From contig NC_066585.1 of assembly GCF_024323335.1 (NCBI RefSeq), forward strand, positions 342,489,346 to 342,553,345: a DNA stretch of 64,000 nt. The letters run 5' to 3'. Within the stretch, counting starts at the first letter, position 1; every line of letters begins with the position of its first letter. The position numbers and the translations under genes were made by a program. The notes beneath the pieces are model-generated. The model was not told the origin of the DNA. It made no database searches and saw only the letters and a program-made list of their open reading frames with translations. This document shows, in pieces, positions 33,031-44,269 of this stretch. This DNA is from Lathyrus oleraceus (Eukaryota > Streptophyta > Magnoliopsida > Fabales > Fabaceae).

Positions 33031-34649
33031 TCATGCTAATCACACTGAAAATCAACTTAACCATCCATTAATCATGATTAGTGAATTATGAGACCATTTG
33101 CAAAAAATGAAAATTAACACTTCATGGCCATAATACACGTGAGACATCCCATTCAAGGCTTCCAATTCACTTATGAGCAACCAAAGGCAAAGATTGAAGT
33201 GTTATCTTGCTTGTATCTTAAGCCAAAAATGAATGGTGAAGATTCACTTCATTTTGCACATGTGTGAAATAATGAGCATACAAACTTTTCCCATGCATGG
33301 CAAAGCTCATTTTGAGATGTCTTGAACATGAGAAGCATTTTGCCAAAAGAATGAACCAATTTGGAGCATTGTATCAAAAGTTAAGCCATTTTGAATTTCC
33401 ATGCACACTTTGTGATCAAATGACCATAACTCCTCAACCATTCATCATATGGACATGAATTAGGACTTTTTGGAAAGGGAAGACAAATATCTACAACTTT
33501 CATGTTCACCAAAAATCCATTTGAAACATCTTTGATATTGAAAAGTCAAGTTGAAAGTAGACCAAAAACTTGCCAAATTTGGAAACTTTGAATTACAGGT
33601 CACTTTCCATTTTTAGTAACTTTTGCCATGACCTTTAAATCTTCAAGATGGATGTTTAAAATGATGAATGGACCCCATTTGGACATGATTGAGGTGTCTC
33701 AACTCATTTCCCCACCTCATAGCTCTCAGTTGACTGCACAGTTGACTTTTTGGTCCTCAGATGACCTTGAAATGCCTTGATCCACTTGAGCCTCTACCAC
33801 TTGGGGAAATTGCTCAAAAATGAAACCCTAGCTCATGTAATCTCCTTATAACAATCATGTGATCTTCATCCCAATAAAATACCTCATCTCTTTGAGAAGC
33901 CCTGGTTGGAAGAATGACATTGATTAAGGTTGACCAGAGGTCATAACCCTAATCCAAAGGAACTTGAGAATGAACTATGAAACCCTTAATGATGATAGAA
34001 CCATGATGATGGTGACATATCTTTGCAGACAAAATGATGCTCAAGACCTTTGAAGAATCAAGAAACCCTAACTGAAGTGCAAACCCTCAGATGGCTGATA
34101 ATCAATTCATAGAGACCCTCAGGCTTGAATCTTCTAACTTCTCCATCTTCTGAAAAGACCTTGGAGGATGACCTTCTTATTTCCATATGAGATGAAAAAT
34201 GCAATGCCTAATTCTCTAGGCATGAAATGCAATGTGTCAAACTAGTCTCAAGAAGAGGAGGGCAAATTTTGAGGTGTTACAATACCCTTTGTTCCATTTC
34301 TGCTAACACCATAAATCATGGAAGCCATTAAGCTTCTATTCAGGCTTTTAACAAGAAATTTCTGGAAAAATTTATCATATTTCTTTATGATATCACCAGA
34401 ACCTGTGGAGGTTTTATAAAGAATTTTCTTTTCAGGTTTGAGACTCTTACATTAAGGCACAAAGTTGTTGTTTTTCAAAATGAGATTTTCTATACTCAAA
34501 CTTGAAAAGTATTTATGAAGCTTACAATAAGCTTCTGATTCAGATACATTAATCTTCATCAGATTCTTGTATTTATCCAGAAGATTATGATATTTTTCCA
34601 AAACTTTTGATAAAGTAGATTCAAGCTCAGAATGAGAAAGTTAAGAAAA

Positions 34650-35799
34650 TACCTCTTCAGAGTCTGACTCAGATTCAGATTCTGATTAAATCATTTCTGC
34701 AGGAGCTTATATGCAAGCCATTAATGCCACGTTAGCCTGCTCTTCTTCAGAATCATCTTCTGAAGACTCTGAATCATCCCATGTATCCATCATACCCTTC
34801 TTCTTTCCTATGAAGTTCTTCTTAGGCCTTTCTTTCTTTAACTTGGGATATTGATTCTGAAGTGGAAAGGCTCCTTGCACTCAAAGCAAGTGAGTTCTTT
34901 TCCAACTCCAGCCTTTTTGGATCCATAAGTGGACTCAGAATAACCACATGTCCTTCTTTGTCCTCTGAATTTGCCTTACCTTTTCTTCTAGAGTTGATTA
35001 ACACATCTGGACAAAAGAGACAATTCATCTTCGTCTTCTGATTCCTCTTCAGACTCTCCATCAGTTTCTGCTTGAAGAGCTTTTGTCTTCTCAGATCTTC
35101 CTGAAGATGTTAGAGCAACAAATTTTCTATTTCTCTTGGGCTCATCTTCCTCGAGCTCAATCTCATGAATACTTAAAGAGCTAACCTGTTCTTCAAGAGA
35201 AGTGTTGTTCAAATCCTTTGATAACTTCATAGCAGTTACCATAGGTATCCAATGCTTAGGTAGACTTATGATGATCTTTTTAATATGATCAACAGTAGAA
35301 TACCCTTTGTCCATAACCTTAAGTCCTGCAACAAGAGTCTGAAACCTTGAGAACATGTTCTCAATAGTTTCTTCATCCTCCATCTTGAATGCTTCATATT
35401 TTTGAATAAAGGCAAGAGCCTTGGTTTCTTTGACTTGTGCATTCCCTTCATGCGTCATCCTCAGAGAATCAAATATAGATTTAGCAGTACCTATGTTGGT
35501 GATTTTCTCATACTCAGTGTATGAAATAGCATTTTACAAGGTGGTTCTTGCTTTGTGATTCTTTTTATCATCTTTCTTTTGTTGATATGTCATCACTCTT
35601 CTTTCAACTTTATTGCCACTTACATCTATTGGGTGTTCGTAGACATAAACTCCCATATCCCATATATCAACATTGTGACCTAGAAGGAAGCTCTATATTC
35701 TATCCTTCCAATAGTCAAATCTATCTCCACCAAATGAGGTTTAGCGTTGTAATGATCTCTATCATTTATTTGAGCATCTGGTGGTGGAAGGGAAGCCAT
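34650..35799 (-). pseudogene. gag: Decayed copia gag (UBN2-type)
   Basis: Start MASLPPPDAQ at 35799. After several stops and shifts, the clearest part is 35458-34988: ALAFIQKYEAFKMEDEETI, FSRFQTLVAGLKVMDKGY and an acidic EEESEDEDELSLLSR, all typical of SIRE/Maximus gag. The zinc knuckle following it (CFECKEPFHF near 34880) has lost its last Cys. No intact product. Confidence 0.82.
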
Positions 35800-35911
35800 T
35801 ATGTTTCACACTATATCTTTATCTAACACTGTTAAGTGTTTGATATCTTATAAAGACCAAAACCGGAGCTCTGATGCCAATTGAAGGTGGCAAGAAAAAC
35901 AAGAAATGGTG

Positions 35912-35938
35912 TGTGTGTGTGTGTGGGGGGGGGGGGGG
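35912..35938. repeat. GT/G microsatellite
   Basis: Alternating GT followed by a G run, inside the LTR remnant of the copia fragment, just outside its PBS. Confidence 0.95.
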
Positions 35939-36252
35939 TTAAGTTAGGTTTCTAATACAAAAGCTTTTTCAAAACCAACTCAATTAAACAATAACACGAA
36001 TAAGAAAAATAACAAAGTGATTTTTATACTAGTTTGCTATTAACGAAGCTACCTCCAGTCCACCCTACCAAGGTGATTTTTCCTTCTCAATAAGGACGTA
36101 ATCCACTATAATTGAAATAGATTACAGAACCCATAAAGATAAACGGTCTTTGTGGTATTGGTCTGAAAAGGTAACCAAAGAAGAAGATGACTGCAATAGA
36201 ATGTGAAATCAACGCTTCAACATAGGTTCGGAATACCGATATCTTTTTTGAC

Positions 36253-36546
36253 GTGGATGGTACATATAAATACAAGGATGAATCCTCAACCTCTTCAAAT
36301 GCTCCTCCACCTCTTCCATCGGCTTCGGAAGGTGGATATTCAAATGAAACCCTCTACAACAAAATCTCCTCAGTTGAGACTACTATGATGAAAAATTATC
36401 GTGAGCAAAAATTTGAAATGACCTATATCAAAAGACTTTTGGAGAACCTTACCAAATCCCAAAACCCGAAGATAAGTGATGAGGAAGAAAGTGATGAAGA
36501 TCAAGAAGAAGACGATGAGGATATGGGAATGTCGAAAAGTGACTAA
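36253..36546 (+). pseudogene. Acidic ORF tail upstream of copia 3' LTR
   Basis: 97-codon open stretch ending in an acidic tract (DEEESDEDQEEDDEDMG). Its start is probably artificial, since it lies just after the junction with fragment D. Position before the polypurine tract fits the 3' end of a SIRE-type extra ORF (sometimes called env-like), but no domain is recognisable and I do not assign one. Confidence 0.4.
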
Positions 36547-36965
36547 AATATTTCTTTAAAAATAATTATGTTTTGTTTCGTGTTTTCCTTTGTTATGCTG
36601 ATTTTTTTTTCTCTTTAGAATTATGTTTTCATGAACAATTTGGTTTTGTATTGAATTATCTGTGTTATGGTTATTTTGTTATCTATGTATGTGTTCATGT
36701 TATTTATCTTATCATCCTACAACATATATGCGTTTTATTGTTTTCGTCTTTCCCATCCTTTTTGCTAATGGAAAAGGGGAAGAAGATGTATTTTTGGTTG
36801 TTGTATAGTTTGTCTCTCTAACAACGCAGCTAGCAATTCACTTTAAAAATCCCAATCTTGGATCAAGGGGGAGCTTCAATCAAGGGGGAGTTTTCATTTG
36901 TTAGAGAAATCAAAATTGAATCAAATTGTCAAATATAGAGTTGTCATCACCAAAAAGGGGGAGAA

Positions 36966-38199
36966 TGTGAAGACAAGCTTCTGAAAGTGTTTTGATGAAG
37001 ACATGCTCAACATATATGCATTGAAAAAAGAATGACTCAAAACTCAAGTTGAAGCGTCTCTTTTAAAAGAATTTCAAAGTCTTGAAGACTTCTATTGATT
37101 CAATCAAAGTGTTAAGGTATTAAGTTCTCATTCTCTCTATGATAAGTCAAGTGCTCTAGTTTTTATCATCCATACATGTGTTGGTTGTTTGAGTCTCTTA
37201 AACCTTTCTCATTTGACAGTCCTTTAATGTCAAATTTCATTTTGCCATTCTGCTGTGTGGTAATTGGTTACCAGCATTAAGGTAATCGATTACCAGCTAT
37301 GCATGCTGCCTTGTAAGGCATTTTTTATACATGTAATCGATTACATCCTTTTGGTAATCGATTACACAATGCATTTTTTTTCAAATTTTGTAACGTTGGT
37401 TCAGGTGTAACCGATTACACCATATTGGGTAATCGATTACCACTGAACCAGTGGCAGAAAACATTGCATTCTTTCATGAAAATTTTCTTTGAAGTGTGTT
37501 CTTGAAGCATGTCATCCTTTCATGTATCACAACCATTTAGAGAGGTGTCTAAGGGTTATATATAACACATTTCTGCAGATTTTGAACACACCTCCTTTCT
37601 CACAAAATACTTTCAAACAAACTTCTTCATTCATCTTTTCAAAATTATTTCAAGTGTTCTTGATCAAATTTTCTGGTGAAACTCTTTACAGAATTTTCAT
37701 ACACATTCATATAGTTTCATCCATATCTTCATTAGAGCACTTGTTAGTCATAAAGAAGTTTGATTACTTTAAAGGAGAAGATCAATCAATAGATTGATAG
37801 ATTATTCCATTTGTCAAAAACTTGTAAAAAAACTCATACTGTTTCTTTGTTCTTGTTGTCCAGAATTGTTGGAAACAAGAGGTTCATTAAAAGGGATGAT
37901 TGTTCTCTTTTTGAAATTAGTGAAAAATCCAAGAGGATTGTTTTTGGTGTGATTGTTAGTGTCTATATAGAAAGACTAGGAAAAGTCTTGTAAAAGTCCT
38001 AACAATAGTAAAATCTCTTTCGTATTGAAAGGGGACTGGAGTACTCTCGATCTGTGAGGGGAACCAGGATACCTATCAGTGTTCTTTAGTTTCCGCACTT
38101 TACCGTTCATTGCTTAACCTAATCAGAAAAGAAAGAACAAAGTTTTCATAAAACCGAAAAAGTTTCAAAGAACCTAATTCACCCCCCCTCTTAGGCGCA
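36966..38199 (+). repeat. 3' LTR of the plus-strand copia fragment
   Basis: Approximate ends: TGTGAAGACAAG right after a polypurine run, and TTAGGCGCA. U3 carries several TAATCGATTAC palindromes (37255-37445); a TATATATA box lies near 37558. It may also be a solo LTR with adjoining fragment; no duplication could be verified. Confidence 0.65.
37255..37445. repeat. TAATCGATTAC palindrome cluster in copia LTR
   Basis: About six copies of GGTAATCGATTACC, TGTAATCGATTACA and close variants, in a 190-bp stretch. Similar palindromes are known from SIRE-like LTRs of legumes. Confidence 0.88.
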
Positions 38200-38594
38200 T
38201 ACTCAACTTAGAAAATCAAGTATGGCATGTCACTTGGTGCAAACACCATAACTCTCTTATTTCTCAACATTTTTGGAATCTACTCTTATCCAAATGTCAA
38301 TTTTGAACTCCTTTGCAACTTTTCTTTAGGGGTCAAACATCAGTTCTTCTTCTAATTCCATCAATTTTGGATTTTTCTATGATGCCTTTGTATTCACAAA
38401 AGTAGGCCCAAGACCTAGTCGACCTAATGCTTGGCCTAGAATTTCAGGTCACGACCCCAACTTTCCATCCATGTCATTTTCAACTCAAGCATCCTTTTGA
38501 TTTGATTCTTTTTGCATTTGATTCTTCATCGTGAGGTGATCATTTGGCACAAATAAAATCTCAAAACACGTGAGTGAATTTCATTTGGCCTAAG
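38200..38594 (+). repeat. Element H LTR, left piece
   Basis: Fragment of a plus-strand Ogre-type LTR before the insertion of E. Joined to 55215 by the E duplication CTAAG (38590-38594 and 55215-55219). Its own 5' end is missing, replaced by the copia fragment. No gene. Confidence 0.65.
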
Positions 38595-41433
38595 TGTAGC
38601 ACCTCAAATTTGCCCTCCTCATTCATGCATTCATTTTAGGTCATTTAACATTTCATATTGCATTTCATCATGCCAATTGGAATTGGCTCCAAGAGTTTGT
38701 CTTCCAAGAAGCTTGTATTCATCTGGGTATCAAAGTCAAAGTAGGATTCCTCAAGGATTGAGACGCATTATTTGGTTTGAAGGTCTTATGGATGTTGTGT
38801 AGAGCTCTTGGGAGCTAGGGTTTCATTTTCAGAGGTTTTCTCTAAAGGATCAAGCTTAATGAGCTCAGTACAGTTCAAAATTCAACTGTGAAGTCAAAAG
38901 TCAACTGTTGGTTAACTGAGGGTTAAATGGCTAGGGAATGGCTTGAGATACTTCCAACATGTTCAAATGGGGTCTATTCATCATTCAAAACATTCATCTT
39001 GAAGGGACAAAGGTATGTTCTTGAGATGTCATGCTCGCTAGGCGTGAAGAATGGTTCGCCTAGCGAGCCCCAAGATAAACCACCAAAGTCACCTGCGCCC
39101 AGAAGGAACTTCCTGAATTGTTATGCTCGCTAGGCGAGCAATCCTTCGCTAGGCGAAGCCCACGCTTCCTCCTTCACTCCAGCGAACCTTGATGATGTTG
39201 CTATTGGAATTGCTCGCTAACCTGCTCGCTGGATGCTCGCCTAGCGAGTAAATGCTAGCTATGTTTTTACCCAAGTCTGGGAGTGTTTGATGGAACCTTG
39301 CTGAATTGTGCTTTGCATGCTGTTTTGAAAAACAGAAAATCCTGTCATGTTCGCTAGCTGCTCGCTAGGCGAAGACAGTAGCGAGCGTGGCAGAAACCCA
39401 TTTAATTTTCAGAGGGCCACTCATTTGGGCCCAAAAAACCATTTTAAATTATTTTAGTCTCACTCTCACTCTCACTCTGACTCACACACTTTTCACTTCC
39501 ATCTCACACAAACCCTAACGGTTGCATAGCAAACCCTAACCGTTGCATTTCAAAATCGATCAACCTCTTCAATCAGGTTTGTTCTGTCTTCATTCTTTTA
39601 CACTTTCAATGTTGTAAATTCTGTAGAATGAATCATTAGGGTTGAATTTGGGAGATTGGGTTTTTAGGTTTGCACGTATGTTTAGAACGATTCTTAGCAT
39701 GTTAAGTTACTTTGTTTCTGAAATTTGGGAGATTGGGTATCATTAGACTTTTGGATTTCTAAAATTGGACTGTTATCAAGGAAGAACCCAGAACCCGTAG
39801 GCATTCGCTAGCACTTCGCTAAGCGAACCTGTAGCGAAGCTTCGCTAAGTCTTCGCTAAGCGAAGCAGTAGCGATCATGACAGTAGTTGGTTTTTCTGTT
39901 TGCTCTCTAATCTGTTTTGTGTTTGTTATGACATGCTTTCTATTGCATCCGTGCACTGTTTACCTGACACTGTTGTTGCTACGATTCTTGTGTTTGGTGC
40001 AACTCTTGATTGCACCCCATCTTGTTATTCTAACGTGTTTGTTGAGTTTTTTGTGAGGGCTCACATGACTCTTGAAGAGATAGCTTGCTTGGTCTTCCAC
40101 TTTATTTGTGGGATACAATTTGGAGATTTATTCTGATTGCTTTGCTGACTTGTTTTCTTTGATGGTGCTAGTGTGAGAGATCTCTGGGTTTCTTGTTTCT
40201 TTAGTTGCTGTTACTTCGAATCTTTATCCGTGTGGTAGCTCTCTTGATCCCTTTTACATCTTTTCAGCATTTTACCGCTTTCTTAGGTGGAAGACCTCGA
40301 TAGGAGGCGATGTTTTTGTGTGTTTACTTTTGTGCCCAAAGACCTCCAAGAGGAGGCACCAGTGCTAAAGACCTCCATGAAGAGTCAATTGACGGATAAA
40401 AGGGATTAGTTGTCAATCCCCCGTTATTCAGTGTGTCGTTCTTTATGCTCGCACTGCGTGTCGATGCTTCAGAACAAAAGCCCAAGATCTTTTGTCCGGT
40501 CAGTCAGTGGAGAGGGTTCCATCTTCCTGAACCTCCACGCTTTGTCATGAGGTCACCCTGTCCAGGGTTAAGAGCTATGAGGTCTTATCCTCATTACCCT
40601 TTTGATCTGCTCCCCCTGACATTCAATGTCAGTGGTAAAGAGCCCATTTGATTACCTTTCCATGTCTTGTTTGTCGAGGTTGATATGACCCCTCTTGACT
40701 AAAGCCCTACCCATGTATGTTTGAACCCCCCTTGTTGGTGTGTTTAGTTTATGCTATATGTTTTTTGTGTGGTGTGATCGTCTCTCCTTAGAACTGCTAG
40801 GCTTCGTACAGTCTCTCATTTGCATGTCAATTAAGGTAGCACGGTTCCTTCGTCTAGGACTTCCTTTTTGCATGAGCATTCCTAAAACACAAACAAACTC
40901 TTTGATTTTCTTTTCTTAAGAACATGTTAACTCCTTCTACTACAGGTGAGTAAGTCTCCAAAGGTCGAGCATCCGGTAGATTACGTAGTAACGTTGTTCA
41001 TCCAAAAAACACAAAACAAACAAAAATAGGTTAGCCGAGCTACGGTGCTCTGATTCTCAATCCTTCTTGAGACACGTATGCAGCAGGGTAGGGCCTGTGC
41101 GAGCAATAACTCTTTCTTTTCCCTACTTTGATTTTCTCTCTTCCGCACCGCCTACAGGACTTTTTATACACACACTTTTGACATAAATAGCAAGCGTGGA
41201 TCCTGTGGAGTACCACAGACATGAAGGGGTGCGATAACCTTCCCTTCACATAACCGGCCCCCTTACTCAGTTTTCTTTGGTTCGAGACTTTGTTTTATCC
41301 GTTCCCTCTTGGTTATGCAGTACTACCTTTCCCTCCTTTTGGGATAAAAGTACATAGCTGGTGACTCTACTCTTTTTTCCTCGCCACCTCTTTTCGCGTT
41401 TGTACTTGGATTCGGGAAATCCGGGGAGCGACA
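38595..41433 (+). repeat. 5' LTR of element E
   Basis: 2839 bp, TGTAGCACCTC to GGGGAGCGACA. GCTAGGCGA palindrome clusters lie at 39025-39385 and 39800-39875. The likely promoter is near 39430-39480 (AT-rich stretch then CACTCTCACTCTC), but I see no clean TATA. U5 block CCTTCCCTTCACATAACC at about 41236-41256. A PBS-like TGGTGACTCT sits at 41359-41368, 77 nt before the real PBS. Internal ORFs are repeated in the 3' LTR and are not genes. Confidence 0.95.
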
Positions 41434-41435
41434 GC

Positions 41436-41454
41436 TGGCGACTCTGCTGGGGAC
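41436..41454 (+). other. PBS of element E
   Basis: TGGCGACTCTGCTGGGGAC two bases after the LTR end. Identical to A and B. Confidence 0.92.
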
Positions 41455-42194
41455 TTATTTTCCCTAGTGGGCCTTTCCTAGCATCTGTTTGTTTATTGTC
41501 TATTGTGTGTTATTTATTTATTGCTTTGCATACTTATCTGCTTGCATTGCATCTTATGTGCGCTTTACTATTTCATGCATACTATGCTGGATGTGTATCT
41601 GTTTCGCTATTGGGTGGGAGTCACAAGAGGTAAAAGGCCCAATACACAAGCTATGAGTGAACTTTAGGAAACCTAGGAATAGAGTGATTCATGGGAAGCG
41701 AGTGGTATGGCGCCACTTAGCGGAACATGGTATCACGAACAGTTCAGATTCTGATGGGGTATTATCGTTGCATACGCTTGGTGTGCATATGATGATATTC
41801 TTGAAAGGATTGTTTATCCTGCGTTTCTCTTGACCTTACCCTGGCCTAGATTACACCCGTGAGTGGGGCGGGAATGAATCATTTACAGGTACTGATGGTG
41901 ACTTGTTCTGTTGGTGACCGTGTCCTATTGGTGACTTTTGTTTGGTTCTTGTTGGTGACCGTTGGTTCTGAAGTATGGGTTCTAAGTTCATGACTGTGTC
42001 CTATGGTTCCCAGTTCCGAATTCATGCTGAAGTTCTGATCCTGTGCCTCGTGATACACAGCCGACCAGCCATTGTTTCATCATTTTGCATCATAGCATGT
42101 TTATTTTCAAAAAAAAATAATGCATAAAAAAAAAGCTAACCTTCATATGCATATCATTTTTCAGGTTTATTCAGGAGTCTGTTCACACCGAGAG
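41455..42194 (+). other. 5' leader of element E
   Basis: Non-coding. CCCTAGTGGGCCTTTCCTAG at 41462-41481 corresponds to the leader motif of A, C and H. A pyrimidine tract with CAG (42160-42176) just before ORF1 could act as a splice acceptor, unproven. Confidence 0.7.
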
Positions 42195-43864
42195 ATGGCT
42201 GCCATTCCAGAGTTGAAGAGGAAGACTTGCACCTACAGCTTTTACCGTGATTCGTTGACATCTTTGGAAGAATTGGGTAATCTCGTGATCCGTCGTAATC
42301 AGAAAGTTTTTGATGATCAGTATGGGGATATCTTGGCATTGTTGAAGATGGTGGTTGATCCGGTACCTCTGCAGACTCTCTTACAGTTCTATGATCCGGA
42401 GCTTCGTTGCTTTACTTTTCAGGACTACCAGCTAGCTCCCACTCTTGAAGAGTATTCCATCCTTATGAATGTCCAAATCAAAAATCAAGTACCTTTCCTG
42501 GATTTGCGAAAGGAGGTGGATTTCAAAGTTGTCGCTAAGGCTCTTTACTTGAGCATCAAGGAAGTGAGCGATAATTGGAAACCAAGCGGTGATGTTGTGG
42601 GCTTATCCTTGAATTCTTGGTAAGGATGGCTAAGGAAGAAGCAAAGAAAGGAAATTGGGTAGCTTTCAACGCTCAGTTGGCTGTCATGATTTATGGAGTT
42701 ATTCTGTTCCCTAGTATGCCTAGTTTCGTGGACCTGGCAGCAATCACTATTCTCATTGGAGGAAACCCGGTGCCTACCTTGTTAGCTAACACCTATTATG
42801 CGATACACAGCAGGCATGGTAAGTGTGGAGCTATCAGGTGTTGTATCCCGTTGCTACTCAAGTGGTTCTTGTCTTTTCTACCAACCAATGGACCGTTTGT
42901 GGATACTCAGAATACTCACAAATGGACTCAGAGGATCATGTCGCTCACATCTTATGATATCAAGTGGCAAGCTTATAGGATTAATGTGCGCAACGTCATT
43001 ATGAGTTATGGAGAGTTTCGCAATGTTCCACTCATAGGAACTAGGGGTTGCATCAACTACAACCCGGTTCTTTCTCTCCGTCAGTTGGGTTTTGTCATGA
43101 ATGAAAGGCCGCAAGATGTCGAAATAGCTGAAAGTGTGTACTTTGAGAAACAGAGCAATCCAGTAAGATTGGAGCAAGTGGGAAAAGCTTGGGAGAATAT
43201 TGGTATAAAAGATGGATCTGTTTTAGGGAGGAAGTCTGCAATTGCTATGCCTGCTTATACTGAGTGGGTCAAGGAAAGAGTTGGGACTTTGTTGCTACCA
43301 TATGACCGGATGGAACCATTACAGGAGCAACCGCCTTTGATCCTTTCTGAGAATGTGCCTGCTGAGTATTACAAACAAGCCTTAATGGAGAATCGTCAGT
43401 TGAAAGAAAATGAACAAGAGATCCAAATGGAGTTTTACAAAGCAAAAGCTGATAGGCTGAATTTGGCTCATAAACTCAAAGGAGTGCAAGGTGAAAGTTC
43501 TAGTAGATCAAGAAACAAAAAGAGGTCCTATGATGAGATAGAAACAATGTTGGATGAAGAACACCATGAACGCTTGAGATTACAAAAAGCGGAAGCCAAT
43601 TACAAAAAGAAGATACGAGACTTGGAAAGACAGCTTAAGCACAAAGATACTCAGTTGAAGAAAGAGGTAGATCTGAGGCATGCAGCAGAGAGCCAGCTCA
43701 GAGGAAGTGACATCCTTGCATCTCATTTCCGAGAGGAAGTTGTTGAACTCAGGGTGCAACTGAAAGAGAAGCTCACCCCTCTACCTGAGTGCTCAGAGTG
43801 TGACCGATTGATGGATCAGTGCCAGTATCTGAAGACTCTCATTCCTGAAGGACGACTTCCCTAG
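42195..43864 (+). pseudogene. ORF1 of element E, one frameshift
   Basis: Start at MAAIPELKRKTCTY (42195), in frame with a longer upstream read-through. Motifs: LLQFYDPELRCFTFQDYQLAP, PTLEEYSILMNVQI. The frame breaks near 42600-42620, and homology continues in the frame of 42617-43864 with YGVILFPSMPSFVDLAAI, IMSLTSYDIKW and GTRGCINYNPVLSL. The last 150 residues are strongly charged and coiled-coil-like (RLRLQKAEANYKKKIRDLE). ORF1 of Ogre elements has no proven function; conserved FPDYQL/TLEEY blocks recall plant mobile domain proteins (inference). Confidence 0.87.
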
Positions 43865-44269
43865 TTTGTCTTTTTGTTTATTTTGAGAATCACCTCCAGG
43901 ATTGTTGGATGGGATTCCTTGTTCTACACTGATGAACTGAATCTTTGCTTGAATTATGTTTGTATGAACCTTATTTCTTATGTCCATGGATGAGATTATT
44001 GATGTTTCACTTTTGCTTGCCATCCAATGTATGTTGCTTCTTTGTTGTTTATGTTCCGCTTACGGGTGCAGATTTCCATTTTTCAAAGGTGGACGAGACT
44101 CTTGAATACCTGAGAAATGATAAAACATAGCATACGCATCATACACATATCATTCTTACATCATTATAGGTGTTCTTGAGGAGGATTTCTCATTCTTGTT
44201 CCCGTTTCAGGAAGGATTGCTGAGTATCGTCCGCACCGTTACGCAACAAGGCAGAATCAACAGAAGATC
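43865..44269 (+). other. Spacer between ORF1 and gag in element E
   Basis: 405 bases without a supported gene. ATACGCATCATACACATATC-like A/C-rich sequence and TCCCGTTTCAG near 44200-44211, a possible splice acceptor ahead of gag. Confidence 0.55.

Larger units (their letters stand above)
26574..34281 (-). mobile_element. Element C: Ogre retrotransposon, 5' part only
   Basis: Oldest layer of the left nest. It keeps a 5.2-kb 5' LTR (29049-34281), PBS, a 1-kb leader and part of ORF1; it is cut at 26574 by element B, and the rest must lie beyond the left edge. The LTR length is typical of pea Ogre. It abuts a copia gag remnant at 34282, presumably the old target. Confidence 0.88.
29049..34281 (-). 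repeat. 5' LTR of element C (5.2 kb Ogre LTR)
   Basis: Sense TGTAACACCTCAAAATTTGC (34281) to CGTTGCGACA (29049), 5233 bp. TATA box at 33021-33030. U5 block GTGCTAACACCTTCCCCTTG near 29190-29225, PBS-like TGGCGGCTCT at 29084-29093 with one mismatch. The segment 30690-30720 (AGGATGAGACCTCATAGCTC) is shared with LTRs of A and E. A GC-rich CCGG block at 32345-32405 resembles one in solo LTR G. Small ORFs inside are not supported as genes. Confidence 0.88.
34282..36240 (-). mobile_element. D: 5' fragment of a SIRE/Maximus-like copia element
   Basis: Minus-strand remnant: U5 part of a 5' LTR (35882 to about 36240, sense GGACTGGAGGTAGCTTCGTT), PBS at 35868-35881 (sense ATTGGCATCAGAGC, one change from the usual initiator-Met site) and gag. 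Cut on the left by the LTR of element C and on the right by a plus-strand copia fragment. Confidence 0.78.
36241..38199 (+). mobile_element. 3' fragment of a plus-strand SIRE/Maximus-like copia element
   Basis: Holds the end of an ORF (36253-36546), polypurine runs (ATCAAGGGGGAG at about 36860-36890 and AAAAAGGGGGAGAA at 36952-36965) and an LTR. The LTR ends ATTCACCCCCCCTCTTAGG, as in this family. Oriented opposite to fragment D; the junction near 36240 is abrupt. Its 5' part is missing. Confidence 0.72.

Noticed and set aside
39900..40136. 78-codon ORF repeated at 53681-53917
   Set aside because: Second copy is due to the two LTRs of E; no domain or other support.
41436..41454. tRNA gene fragments at the PBS-like sites
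   Set aside because: Only the acceptor-end complement is present next to LTR ends; no cloverleaf.
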